From PFJX01 sp963713085 (GTDB taxonomy: Bacteria > Pseudomonadota > Gammaproteobacteria > Burkholderiales > Thiobacillaceae), in assembly GCA_963713085.1 (NCBI GenBank), contig CAVQKQ010000022.1:118166-182165 (forward strand): 64,000 bases of DNA. The letters run 5' to 3'. Position 1 is the stretch's first letter. Each line of letters starts with the position of its first letter. Below are positions 16,605 through 25,253 of this stretch, in pieces. The translations under genes were made by a program, and so were the position numbers. The notes beneath the pieces were generated by a model. The model ran no database searches. It saw only the letters and a list, made by a program, of their open reading frames with translations, and had not been told where the DNA came from.

Positions 16605-18464
16605 ATGGCAAAAGTACATATCACCGACCTGACCCTGCGCGACGGACACCAGTCCCTGATTGCCACCCGCCTGCGTACCGAGGACATGCTGCCCATTTGT
16701 TCCAGGATGGATAAGGTTGGCTTCTGGTCCCTGGAAGCCTGGGGCGGCGCCACCTTCGATGCCTGCGTGCGTTTCCTCAAGGAAGACCCCTGGGAGCGGC
16801 TGCGCAAGCTGCGCCGTGCCCTGCCCAATTCACGCATCCAGATGCTGCTGCGGGGCCAGAACCTGCTGGGCTATCGCCATTACCCCGACGACGTGGTGCG
16901 GGCCTTCGTACAAAAATCGGCCGACAACGGTGTGGACGTGTTCCGCGTGTTCGATGCCATGAATGACATCCGCAACCTGCGTGTCTCCATCGAGGCGGTG
17001 AAACAGTCCGGCAAGCACGCGGAAGGCACCCTCTCCTACACCACCAGCCCGGTCCACGACATTGCCTATTTCGTGAGCATGGCCAAGGAACTGGAGGCCA
17101 TGGGCTGCGACACCCTGGCCATCAAGGACATGGCCGGCCTGCTCACGCCCTACACCACGGGAGATCTGGTCAAGTCCCTCAAGGCGGCCGTCTCCATGCC
17201 CATCCATCTACACAGCCATGCCACCTCCGGCCTGGCCAGCATGGTGCACATGAAAGGGGTGGAGGCCGGCGCGACCATCATCGACACCTGCATGTCGCCT
17301 TTCGCGGAGGGGGCAAGCCACCCCACCACCGAAAGCATGGTGGCGGCCTTCCGGGGCACCAAGTACGACACCGGACTGGATTTGCCCCTGCTCCAGGAGA
17401 TTGCCGCCTATTTCCGCGAGGCACGCAAGAAGTACTGGCAGTTCGAGATGTCCGGACAGCAGGTGGATACTCGCATCCTGGTCTCACAGGTACCGGGCGG
17501 CATGATCTCCAACCTCACCAACCAGTTGAAGGAACAGGGTGCCCTGGACCGTATGGATGCGGTACTGGAAGAGATCCCCCGGGTACGGGAAGACCTGGGC
17601 TACCCGCCGCTGGTCACTCCCACCTCCCAGATCGTCGGCACCCAGGCCGTGCTCAACGTCCTCACCGGCGGCCGTTACAAGTCCGTCACCAACGAGGTCA
17701 AGAACTATCTCCTGGGCCGATATGGCGCCGCCCCCGGCAAGGTCAACGAAGAAGTCAAGAAGTTGGCTGTGGGCAACCAGGAAATGATCACCTGCCGTCC
17801 CGCCGACCTGCTCGCCGACGAACTGGACAAGCTGCGCGGCGAGGCGGAGGGTTTGGCCAAGACCGACGAGGATGTCCTCACCTATGCCATGTTTCCGGAC
17901 CTGGGCCGCACCTTCCTCCAGGAGCGGGCGGCCGGCAGCCTGATGCCGGAGCCGCTGCTCCCCGCCGAATCCAGGGAAGCCCTCTCCTGCCCGGCCGTCT
18001 ATGCCCCCAGCGAATTCAACGTCACCCTCCACGGCGAGACTTATCACATCCGTATCAAGGGAACCGGCCATGCGGGAGAGGGGGAACGGCCTTTCTACGT
18101 CCACATCGACGGGGTGGCCGAGGAGGTCCTGCTGGAGGCCCTGGACGAAGTGGAGGTCACGCCGGGTGTTGCCACTACCCAGCGCAAGACCGGGGGCAAG
18201 AAGGATGCCTCCGGCACGTCCAAGCAACGACCCCGTCCTACCCACGCCGGCTGCGTCACCACCGCCATGCCCGGCACCATCGTCGATGTCAAGGTCAAGG
18301 CCGGCGACAAGGTGAAGGCCGGCGACGGCGTGCTGGTCATCGAAGCCATGAAGATGGAAAACGAGGTGCAGGCGCCGGTCACCGGCATCGTGGTCAATGT
18401 CCACGTAGCCAAGGGCGACGCGGTCACGCCGGACCAGGTTTTGGTGGAAATCCAGCCGGAGTAG
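16605..18464 (+). CDS. pycB: Pyruvate carboxylase subunit B / oxaloacetate decarboxylase alpha-type subunit
   Basis: This 619-residue protein has an N-terminal carboxyltransferase TIM barrel (LTLRDGHQSLIATR at residues 8-21), a PYC/OADA central domain and a C-terminal biotinyl domain with the biotin lysine at residue 583 in EAMKMEN. A linker rich in Gly, Lys and Pro lies around residues 520-545. With pycA it would form oxaloacetate from pyruvate to refill the TCA cycle. Related proteins serve in sodium-pumping oxaloacetate decarboxylase, but no beta or gamma membrane subunits are present here, so that role is unlikely. Confidence 0.9.
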   Translation: MAKVHITDLTLRDGHQSLIATRLRTEDMLPICSRMDKVGFWSLEAWGGATFDACVRFLKEDPWERLRKLRRALPNSRIQMLLRGQNLLGYRHYPDDVVRAFVQKSADNGVDVFRVFDAMNDIRNLRVSIEAVKQSGKHAEGTLSYTTSPVHDIAYFVSMAKELEAMGCDTLAIKDMAGLLTPYTTGDLVKSLKAAVSMPIHLHSHATSGLASMVHMKGVEAGATIIDTCMSPFAEGASHPTTESMVAAFRGTKYDTGLDLPLLQEIAAYFREARKKYWQFEMSGQQVDTRILVSQVPGGMISNLTNQLKEQGALDRMDAVLEEIPRVREDLGYPPLVTPTSQIVGTQAVLNVLTGGRYKSVTNEVKNYLLGRYGAAPGKVNEEVKKLAVGNQEMITCRPADLLADELDKLRGEAEGLAKTDEDVLTYAMFPDLGRTFLQERAAGSLMPEPLLPAESREALSCPAVYAPSEFNVTLHGETYHIRIKGTGHAGEGERPFYVHIDGVAEEVLLEALDEVEVTPGVATTQRKTGGKKDASGTSKQRPRPTHAGCVTTAMPGTIVDVKVKAGDKVKAGDGVLVIEAMKMENEVQAPVTGIVVNVHVAKGDAVTPDQVLVEIQPE

Positions 18465-18484
18465 TACCGGGCTGGCAACTCGAT

Positions 18485-19081
18485 ATGCGCCTGGTACTGG
18501 CCTCGACGTCCCCCTACCGCCGGGAATTGCTTGCCCGTCTGGGGGTGCCCTTCGATGTGGCTACGCCGGATGTGGACGAATCCCCCCTCCCCGGGGAAAA
18601 ACCCGACGACACCGCCCAGCGGCTTTCCGTGCTCAAGGCCCGGGCCGTTGCGGAACGATATCCGGATAGCCTCGTCATCGGCTCCGACCAGGTGGCCCTG
18701 CTGGATGGCGAACAGCTCGGCAAGCCGGGAGACCATGACAAGGCTGTGGCGCAACTACGCCGGATGCGCGGCAAGGCCCTGGAATTCCACACCGCCCTGA
18801 CCCTCCTGAATGCCCGGACCGGCCATGTCCAGACCGCCAACGTACCGGTGCGCCTGGTCATGCGCGAGTACAGCGACGCCCAGATCGAGGCTTACCTGTG
18901 CAAGGACCAGCCCTACAACTGCTGCGGCAGCGCCCGCAGCGAATCCCTGGGGATCGCACTGATCGCCCGCTTCGAGACGGAAGACCCCAATGCCCTGGTG
19001 GGACTTCCCCTGATCAAGCTCACGGAAATGCTGGCCAACGAAGGTCTGGATGTACTGACGTGGCAGGCACCCTCTACCTGA
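18485..19081 (+). CDS. yceF: Maf-like nucleotide pyrophosphatase (YceF type)
   Basis: This house-cleaning enzyme of the Maf family hydrolyses modified nucleotides; the YceF branch prefers 7-methyl-GTP. Visible are LASTSPYRRELL at residues 4-15, VIGSDQV, the cysteine pair in NCCGSARSE and DPNALVGLPL. It has 198 residues. It follows pycB by 20 bases and its end overlaps the next gene by 22 bases. In related genomes a maf gene borders yceD-rpmF, so pycAB appears inserted at that boundary. Confidence 0.9.
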   Translation: MRLVLASTSPYRRELLARLGVPFDVATPDVDESPLPGEKPDDTAQRLSVLKARAVAERYPDSLVIGSDQVALLDGEQLGKPGDHDKAVAQLRRMRGKALEFHTALTLLNARTGHVQTANVPVRLVMREYSDAQIEAYLCKDQPYNCCGSARSESLGIALIARFETEDPNALVGLPLIKLTEMLANEGLDVLTWQAPST

Positions 19082-19770
19082 TCCCCACCCCCCTCGGCGA
19101 CACCCCCCTGGATCGGGTATTGCCGGAAGAAGCCCGGCGCATCGCCGCGGGCCTGGACACCTTCGTGGTGGAACACGCCAAGACCGCCCGGGCCTTCCTC
19201 AAGCAGGTCGGAACACAGTTTCCCCTGCAGCAGCTCTCCCTGCTGGAACTCAACGAGCACACCAAGGCCGCCGATCTGGCCCCATTGCTGGAGCCCCTGC
19301 TGGCTGGCAGGGACGTGGGCCTGATTTCTGAGGCCGGCTGTCCCGCGGTGGCCGATCCCGGCGCCGACCTGGTGCGCCTGGCCCATCGTCACGGCATCCG
19401 GGTCAAGCCTCTGGTGGGACCCTCCTCCATCCTGCTGGCCCTTATGGGCTCGGGCTTGGTGGGCCAGCGCTTCACCTTCCACGGCTACCTGCCGGCCAAG
19501 CCGGAGGAACGGACCAAGGCCCTGGCGGAACTGGAACGCCGCGCCGAGAGGGAGGACGCGGCCCAGGTGTTCATCGAGACCCCCTACCGCAACCGGGCCA
19601 TGCTTGAAAGTATCCTTACCACCTGCCGGGACGACACCCTGGTCACACTGGCCTGCGACCTGACTACGGAGCAGGAATATCTGGCCACACATGCCGTGGC
19701 CGCATGGCGAGGCATACAACCTGCTGTGGACCGGCGGCCCTGCGTATTCCTGCTCTGGTGCCAGCGCTGA
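19060..19770 (+). CDS. SAM-dependent methyltransferase, tetrapyrrole methylase/RsmI-like family
   Basis: The 236-residue product begins with a GTG (19060) inside the end of yceF and reads VAGTLYLIPTPLGD, matching the family start, so translation is coupled. SEAGCPAVADPGADLV and the GPSSILLALMGSGL segment are the SAM-binding features of the RsmI branch, and FIETPYRN is also typical. RsmI itself methylates the 2'-OH of C1402 in 16S rRNA; this protein is shorter and belongs to a side group common beside maf in betaproteobacteria. The substrate is unknown. Confidence 0.85.
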   Translation: MAGTLYLIPTPLGDTPLDRVLPEEARRIAAGLDTFVVEHAKTARAFLKQVGTQFPLQQLSLLELNEHTKAADLAPLLEPLLAGRDVGLISEAGCPAVADPGADLVRLAHRHGIRVKPLVGPSSILLALMGSGLVGQRFTFHGYLPAKPEERTKALAELERRAEREDAAQVFIETPYRNRAMLESILTTCRDDTLVTLACDLTTEQEYLATHAVAAWRGIQPAVDRRPCVFLLWCQR

Positions 19771-19776
19771 ACCAGG

Positions 19777-20631
19777 TCAGAACGTCTCCCGGACCCGCAG
19801 GAAACTGGCGAACCTCGGCAGGCCGTTCTTGTTCAGCTCACGAAAGCGGTAGGTAACGATGGACCCAACGGGAGGCGGATTGGCTCGGACCTCATCACGA
19901 AACCCAGTACCCAGCCGGAATCGGCGTCCATCCGCAGCCTGAACCTCCAGCGCGCCCAACATGCCACTGTATTTTCCCCGACCGGGGACATGGCCGACCA
20001 CCGTAGCCTCCGCGTCAAGCCAGGGTTTCACCTTGAGCAGGATATCGCTACGCCCGGTCAGGTAGGGGGCGTCGGCCAGATGCAGCATCAAACCTTCGCC
20101 GCCGCCGCGCACCACAGCCGCCATCCGCCGCATCAGGGCCTCACGGTCGGCGACCTTGAACTGTTCCACGGTGTTGAGCCAGGGCACCCGGGCCGACGCG
20201 ACGATTTCCTTCATCAACCCGATACGCTCGCTGAAGCTGCCCGGGGCATCCGGCAATTCGAACAGCATGTAGCGCACCAGGCGCCATTCCTGGTCCATCG
20301 GCGCCTGCTTGCGCACAATGCCGGACAGGCGGTCGAATTGGCGCCGTCCGAGCCACAATTCCCCATCCAAAGAACGGCCGGGCGGCAGTGCCGCTGTAAA
20401 CCATGCGGGCGCAGGCACGGGCCGTCCGCTGCGAAAACTTAACTGTCGGCCATTCCATAGGGCCCGCACGCCATCCAGTTTCTCGCTGACCCAGTAGCGC
20501 GAAAGGTCGATAGGTCCTTGCAGGACCTCGGCCAGCAACAGCGCGGGGGGCGTAGGAGACGATTCCTGGGCGTGGACCTGGGCTGTCCCACATAGGAAGA
20601 ACAGAAAAAACGGGAGGAACCAGGGACGCAA
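19777..20631 (-). CDS. Exported ATP-dependent DNA ligase (LigE-like)
   Basis: This 284-residue protein combines a signal peptide (about residues 1-21, ending VHAQ) with a minimal ATP-dependent ligase. The adenylation lysine is in SEKLDGVRALW (motif I), LDGELWLG fits motif III, GGGEGLMLH motif IV and ILLKVKPW motif V. A small OB-fold domain follows. Ligases of this type in Neisseria and Haemophilus are periplasmic and are proposed to repair DNA during uptake. Nothing next to it is a competence gene. Confidence 0.88.
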   Translation of the reverse strand: MRPWFLPFFLFFLCGTAQVHAQESSPTPPALLLAEVLQGPIDLSRYWVSEKLDGVRALWNGRQLSFRSGRPVPAPAWFTAALPPGRSLDGELWLGRRQFDRLSGIVRKQAPMDQEWRLVRYMLFELPDAPGSFSERIGLMKEIVASARVPWLNTVEQFKVADREALMRRMAAVVRGGGEGLMLHLADAPYLTGRSDILLKVKPWLDAEATVVGHVPGRGKYSGMLGALEVQAADGRRFRLGTGFRDEVRANPPPVGSIVTYRFRELNKNGLPRFASFLRVRETF

Positions 20632-20662
20632 GACCTATCCTGCCGACCGGCCTGCCCGGCCA

Positions 20663-21550
20663 TCAGGCCGGAAACACCCCGGTGGAAAGATAACGGTCAC
20701 CCCGGTCGCAGACGATGGAGACGATGACAGCGTTCACCACTTCCCTGGAGAGCTGCAGCGCCGCCCAGAGGGTGCCGCCTGAGGAGATGCCGGCGAAGAT
20801 GCCTTCCTCGCGCGCCAGCCGGCGGGTGGTTTCCTCGGCATCGGCCTGGCCTACGTAGATCATGCGGTCGATGCGGTCGAAATCGCAGATCCTGGGCAGG
20901 TATTCCACCGGCCATTTGCGGATGCCGGGGATCTGAGCGCCTTCTTGCGGCTGCACACCGACGACCTGGATGGCCGGGTTCACCTCCTTGAAAAATCGCG
21001 AGCAGCCCATGATGGTGCCGGTGGTGCCCATGCTGGAGACGAAGTGGGTGATCCCGCCTTCGCTGTCGCGCCAGATTTCCGGTCCGGTGGTTTCGTAGTG
21101 GGCCAGCGGATTGTCCGGATTGGAGAACTGGTCGAGCATGATGCCCTCGCCTGCCGACACCATCTTGTCCGCCAGGTCCCGGGCGGCCTCCATGCCGCCG
21201 GCCTTGGGGGTCAGGATGAGTTCGGCGCCATAGGCGCGCATCGTCTGGCGCCGCTCGACGGAGAGGTGTTCGGGCATGATCAGGATCATGCGGTAGCCGC
21301 CCATGGAGGCGGCCATGGCCAGGGCGATGCCGGTATTGCCGGAGGTGGCCTCGATCAGGGTGTCGCCTGGCCGGATCTCGCCTCGGGCCTGGGCCTTGGC
21401 GATCATGGACAGGGCCGGGCGGTCCTTGACCGATCCGGCCGGGTTGTTGCCCTCCAGCTTCACCAGCACCACGTTGGAGGTGTCTCCCGGCATGCGCTTG
21501 AGACGCACTAATGGCGTGTTGCCGACGAAGTCCTCGATCGATTTGTACAT
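20663..21550 (-). CDS. cysM: Cysteine synthase B (O-acetylserine sulfhydrylase)
   Basis: This PLP enzyme makes cysteine from O-acetylserine and sulfide or thiosulfate. The PLP lysine is in NPAGSVKDRPA, the substrate loop in EATSGNTGIA, and SSMGTTGTIMG binds phosphate. The 295 residues and these loops fit the CysM branch better than CysK. It lies seven bases after ugd with no terminator between. Confidence 0.93.
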   Translation of the reverse strand: MYKSIEDFVGNTPLVRLKRMPGDTSNVVLVKLEGNNPAGSVKDRPALSMIAKAQARGEIRPGDTLIEATSGNTGIALAMAASMGGYRMILIMPEHLSVERRQTMRAYGAELILTPKAGGMEAARDLADKMVSAGEGIMLDQFSNPDNPLAHYETTGPEIWRDSEGGITHFVSSMGTTGTIMGCSRFFKEVNPAIQVVGVQPQEGAQIPGIRKWPVEYLPRICDFDRIDRMIYVGQADAEETTRRLAREEGIFAGISSGGTLWAALQLSREVVNAVIVSIVCDRGDRYLSTGVFPA

Positions 21551-21556
21551 GACCTC

Positions 21557-22724
21557 TCAATCCTTCCCGAACAGGTCCCGGCTGTAGACCTTGTCCGCCA
21601 CGTCGCGGATGTCATCGGTGATGCGGTTGGCGACGATGACGTCGGATTGCCGTCTTGAACTCCGCCAGATCGTTGACCACCCGTGAGTGGAAAAACTCCG
21701 GCTCCGTCAGCACGGGTTCGTAGACGATCACCTCGATGCCCTTGGCCTTGATGCGCTTCATGATGCCCTGGATGCTGGAGGCGCGGAAATTGTCGGAGCC
21801 GCTCTTCATGATCAGCCGGTGGACGCCGACCACCTTGGGCTTGCGCTTGAGGATGCTGTCGGCCACGAAGTCCTTGCGGGTGGTGTTGGAATCGACGATG
21901 GCGCGCATCAGGTTCTGCGGCACATCCTGGTAGTTGGCCAGCAGTTGCTTGGTGTCCTTGGGCAGGCAGTAGCCTCCATAGCCGAATGAGGGGTTGTTGT
22001 AATGGTCGCCGATGCGGGGATCGAGACAGACGCCCTGGATGATGTGCTTGGTGTCCAGCCCGTGGGTTGCGGCGTAGGTGTCGAGTTCGTTGAAGTAGGC
22101 CACCCGCATGGCCAGATAGGTATTGGCGAACAGCTTGATCGCCTCCGCCTCGGTGGAGTCGGTGAACAGCACCGGGATGTCCTGTTTGACGGCGCCTTGC
22201 CTGAGCAGATTGGCGAAGGTCTCGGCGCGCGCGGAACGCTCCCCGATGATGATCCGCGAAGGGTAGAGGTTGTCGTAAAGGGCCTTGCCTTCGCGCAGGA
22301 ATTCCGGCGAGAAGATGAGGTTTTCGCAATGGAACTGCTCCTTGAGCTTGGCGGTGTAGCCCACCGGGACGGTGGACTTGAGGACCATCACCGCCTTTGG
22401 ATTGATCGCCTTTACGTCCTGGATCACCGCCTCGACCGAGCGGGTGTTGAAATAGTTGGTTTCGGGATCGTAGTCGGTGGGGGTGGCGATGACCACGAAG
22501 TCGGCGTCCCGGTAGGCATCCTGCTTATCCAGCGTGGCCCGAAAGTCGAGGGGACGGTTTTTCAGGAAATCCTCGATTTCCGCGTCGACAATCGGGGATT
22601 CCTTTCGATTGAGCATCTCGACCTTCTCGGGGACGATGTCGAGGGCGACCACCTGGTTGTGCTGGGCGAGCAAGATGGCATTGGAGAGGCCGACGTAGCC
22701 GGTGCCGGCGATGGCGATTCTCAT
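21557..22724 (-). pseudogene. ugd: UDP-glucose 6-dehydrogenase, one-base frameshift near the 3' end
   Basis: The enzyme oxidises UDP-glucose to UDP-glucuronate for envelope sugars. The first frame gives normal Ugd sequence, with the Rossmann GTGYVGLSNA, GYGGYCLPKDTKQ holding the catalytic cysteine, and EPEFFHSRVV. After EFKT the frame breaks at about 21648-21655 and ends early at 21612. Shifting by one base restores SDVIVANRITDDIRDVADKV and a stop at 21557. Removing one base gives exactly 388 residues, the E. coli length. This is either a sequencing error or a recent mutation; only the last ~34 residues are affected. Confidence 0.85.
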
Positions 22725-23437
22725 GGTTGGTCTTCCTTGGTTGAGTGGGTAATTTCTCGCGCAATGGATGCCAGGGCGGCCAATGGGTCCGGGGCCTGGG
22801 TGATCGGCCGGCCGATCACCAGATAATCCGCGCCGGTCCGAATGGCCTGGTCGGGGGTCAGGATGCGGGTCTGATCACCGGCTGCGGCGCCGGCGGGGCG
22901 GATACCGGGCGTCACCAGCAGGAATCCCGACCCCAGGGCCTGGCGCAGTTCAGGAGCCTCCCGGGCGGAACACACCACACCATCAAGGCCCGCATCATGG
23001 GCCAGGGATGCCAGCTTCAAAACCTGTTGCTGGGCACTGGCTTCGACACCGATTGCCCTTAATTCCTCCCCGTCGAGGCTGGTCAGCACCGTCACGGCGA
23101 TCAGCCGTGGGCGCTCGGGCAAGCCTTCCAGGGCTTCTCGCGCGGCCCGCAGCATGCGCGGTCCCCCGGAGGCATGCACGTTCATCATCCACACCCCCAG
23201 ACGGGCGGCCGCCCTGCAGGCCTGGGCCACGGTGTTGGGGATGTCGTGGAACTTGAGATCGAGAAAGACCGCGAAACCACGCCCTACCAGCTCTTCCACG
23301 AAAGCGGGCCCCGCAGAGACGAACAACTCCTTGCCCACCTTCAACCGGCAAAGTTCGGGCTTTAGCCGGGCGACCAGGTCGCGTGCCGACGCGGCATCCT
23401 GGTAGTCGAGGGCGACGATGATCCGGGGATCAGTCAT
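22721..23437 (-). CDS. pyrF: Orotidine 5'-phosphate decarboxylase
   Basis: This enzyme converts OMP to UMP, the last step of pyrimidine synthesis. The catalytic Asp-Lys-x-x-Asp array is seen as FLDLKFHDIPNT. VTPGIRP and the phosphate-binding IGRPITQA are at the end. The start at 23437 (MTDPRIIVALDY) gives 238 residues, the normal size; the frame extends upstream into lapB. It overlaps both lapB (eight bases) and ugd (four bases). Confidence 0.96.
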   Translation of the reverse strand: MTDPRIIVALDYQDAASARDLVARLKPELCRLKVGKELFVSAGPAFVEELVGRGFAVFLDLKFHDIPNTVAQACRAAARLGVWMMNVHASGGPRMLRAAREALEGLPERPRLIAVTVLTSLDGEELRAIGVEASAQQQVLKLASLAHDAGLDGVVCSAREAPELRQALGSGFLLVTPGIRPAGAAAGDQTRILTPDQAIRTGADYLVIGRPITQAPDPLAALASIAREITHSTKEDQP

Positions 23438-24587
23438 GGTCCTGCCGTTCCGGGGAAATGCTCTCCCAGCGCGCGCAGGCCGGGCATTGCCAGAAGAACT
23501 GGCGTGCCTTGAAGCCGCAATTTCCGCATTGGTAATAAGCATCGCGGCTCACCTGGCGATGCACCAGATCCTGGGCCAGGCGCCCCTCCACCGACTCCTG
23601 GTTGACCGCATTGGTCGCCTGCAGGTAGTCGTCAAGGGCGCGCAGGCTGGGATGGCGCTTGAGTTCCTCGCCGGCCAGTTGGCGCGCGGCGTCCCACCCC
23701 TGGTGCTGGGCCACGGTCTGGAACAGGAAGTGGAGAAGATCCGGGCTGGGCTGCCGCTCCAGATAGGCCTTCAGCAGACGGATCGCCTCGTCCGTGCGGT
23801 CGAGTCGCCCCAGGGTCTGCACCAGCCGTTCCGCCACAATGGGAAGGAAGATGGGATTGATCTCCTCGATGCGGCGCCAGCTGGTGATGGCCGCCTCGAC
23901 CTGACTGGCCTGGACCTCCAGGTCGCCGAGCAGGATGCAGGCGCGGGCGGAACGCCGTTGCTGGAGCAGGGCCTGGTTCAGGTACTCACGGCCCTTGTCC
24001 AGATCACCCCTGAGCATGGCGCCAGCGGCTAACTCGCAATAGTAGTGGGAGGTGTCCGCGTGCTGGGCGGGGCAGCCCAGTTTTTCCAGCCGTTCCGCGG
24101 TCTGGATGGCCTGCAGCCAATCCTTGGTCAGGACCTGGATTTCCAGGATGTTGCGCAGGGCATCCAGGGCGTGGACGCCGGTCTCCAGGCGCCGGAACAC
24201 CGCCTCGGCCCGATCCAGCAGACCCGCCTTGAGGAAATCCTCCCCCAGTTCGTACAGGGCCTTCATCCGGTGGTCCTGGGATAGATCCGCCCGGTCCACC
24301 AGGTTCTGATGGATACGGATGGCCCGGTCCAGTTCCCCGCGGCGTCGGAACAAGGCCCCCAGGGCGAAGTGCAGTTCCAGTGTGTCCGGGTCCATCCGGG
24401 CCACCTCCAGGAAGGCCTCGATGGCCTTGTCGGGCTGCTCGTTGAGCAGGTAGTTGAGCCCCTTGAAGTAGGAACGGGGCACGGCCCGGGATTCCTGCAT
24501 GACATGGCGGATGTCCACCCGGGCGGCGCCCCAGCCTAGGGCGAAGAACAGGGGGATGACTAGGAGTTGCCAGGCTTCCAGTTCCAT
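23430..24587 (-). CDS. lapB: Lipopolysaccharide assembly protein LapB (YciM)
   Basis: LapB regulates LPS synthesis by controlling LpxC turnover with FtsH. The 385-residue protein has one N-terminal membrane anchor (about residues 5-20), a long array of TPR repeats, and a C-terminal rubredoxin-like zinc site of two CxxC pairs, CGNC and CPAC. The start MELEAWQLL is chosen because it places the anchor at the N-terminus; the frame runs upstream through lapA. It is three bases from lapA, its usual partner. Confidence 0.94.
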   Translation of the reverse strand: MELEAWQLLVIPLFFALGWGAARVDIRHVMQESRAVPRSYFKGLNYLLNEQPDKAIEAFLEVARMDPDTLELHFALGALFRRRGELDRAIRIHQNLVDRADLSQDHRMKALYELGEDFLKAGLLDRAEAVFRRLETGVHALDALRNILEIQVLTKDWLQAIQTAERLEKLGCPAQHADTSHYYCELAAGAMLRGDLDKGREYLNQALLQQRRSARACILLGDLEVQASQVEAAITSWRRIEEINPIFLPIVAERLVQTLGRLDRTDEAIRLLKAYLERQPSPDLLHFLFQTVAQHQGWDAARQLAGEELKRHPSLRALDDYLQATNAVNQESVEGRLAQDLVHRQVSRDAYYQCGNCGFKARQFFWQCPACARWESISPERQDHD

Positions 24588-24589
24588 GC

Positions 24590-24835
24590 CTACTCCTGGC
24601 GCGCCGAACGGCGGTATTCGCGCAGCTCGCGGTAATTGCGCAACAGCCTGGAGGAACAGGCCAGCAGCCCCACCATCAGGCCGGCGGCGAAGGAGATCAG
24701 CAGGACGAGAGAAAGGGGCACCTGCCACTCCAGGCCGAGAAAATAGCGCAAGGCGACGAACTCGCTGTTCTTGGCCGCGAATCCCAGCAGGAGCAGAAAC
24801 ATTAGGATCTTGAGGGTCAGCGCAAGGGAACGCAC
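24590..24835 (-). CDS. lapA: LapA family membrane protein (DUF1049)
   Basis: This is an 81-residue inner-membrane protein with two hydrophobic segments separated by FLGLEW, followed by a basic cytoplasmic tail. It matches the LapA family in size and in the KNSEFVALRYFLG segment. No ATG fits the full domain; a GTG at 24835 (VRSLALTLKILMF) is preferred, while the ATG at 24802 would cut into the first membrane helix. It lies between ihfB and lapB, the standard order. Confidence 0.85.
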   Translation of the reverse strand: MRSLALTLKILMFLLLLGFAAKNSEFVALRYFLGLEWQVPLSLVLLISFAAGLMVGLLACSSRLLRNYRELREYRRSARQE

Positions 24836-24913
24836 GGGAAGGCCGCTAATTGGAATGGGCAGATTGTAGCGAGGTGATTGGGGGCGAACCAGAATTCCGG
24901 GTCGCCGGAAATG

Positions 24914-24940
24914 AAAAAGGCGCCGCAAGCGGCGCCTTTT
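24914..24940 (-). terminator. Intrinsic terminator after ihfB
   Basis: Arms 24915-24926 and 24929-24940 form a 12-bp perfect stem, GC-rich in the centre, followed on the minus strand by TTTTT. It ends the rpsA-ihfB transcript ahead of lapA. Confidence 0.85.
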
Positions 24941-24954
24941 CCCGGCTCGGAGCA

Positions 24955-25239
24955 TTACTCGACGTAGTCCACGCGATCGCGCAACTCCTTGCCCGCCTTG
25001 AAATGGGGCACGTACTTGCCCGCTACGTGCACCTTCTCGCCGGTCTTGGGATTGCGTCCCACCCGGGGCGGACGGAAATTGAGACTGAAGCTGCCGAACC
25101 CCCGGATCTCGATCCGCTCCCCCATAACCAGACTGGACGTCATGGCATCGAGGATGGTCTTGACCGCGAGTTCGGCGTCCGCCGCCACCAGATGTGGATG
25201 GCGCTCCGCCAGTCGGGCTATCAGCTCCGACTTGGTCAT
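24955..25239 (-). CDS. ihfB: Integration host factor subunit beta
   Basis: IHF-beta pairs with IHF-alpha to bend DNA in recombination, replication and transcription. The 94-residue product begins MTKSELIARLAERHPHL and carries the HU/IHF signature GFGSFSLNFRPPRVGRNP that forms the DNA-binding arm with its proline. It directly follows rpsA, as in most proteobacteria. The ATG at 25239 is used because longer versions overlap rpsA and exceed the family length. Confidence 0.97.
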   Translation of the reverse strand: MTKSELIARLAERHPHLVAADAELAVKTILDAMTSSLVMGERIEIRGFGSFSLNFRPPRVGRNPKTGEKVHVAGKYVPHFKAGKELRDRVDYVE

Positions 25240-25253
25240 GGCGCCTACTTCCA

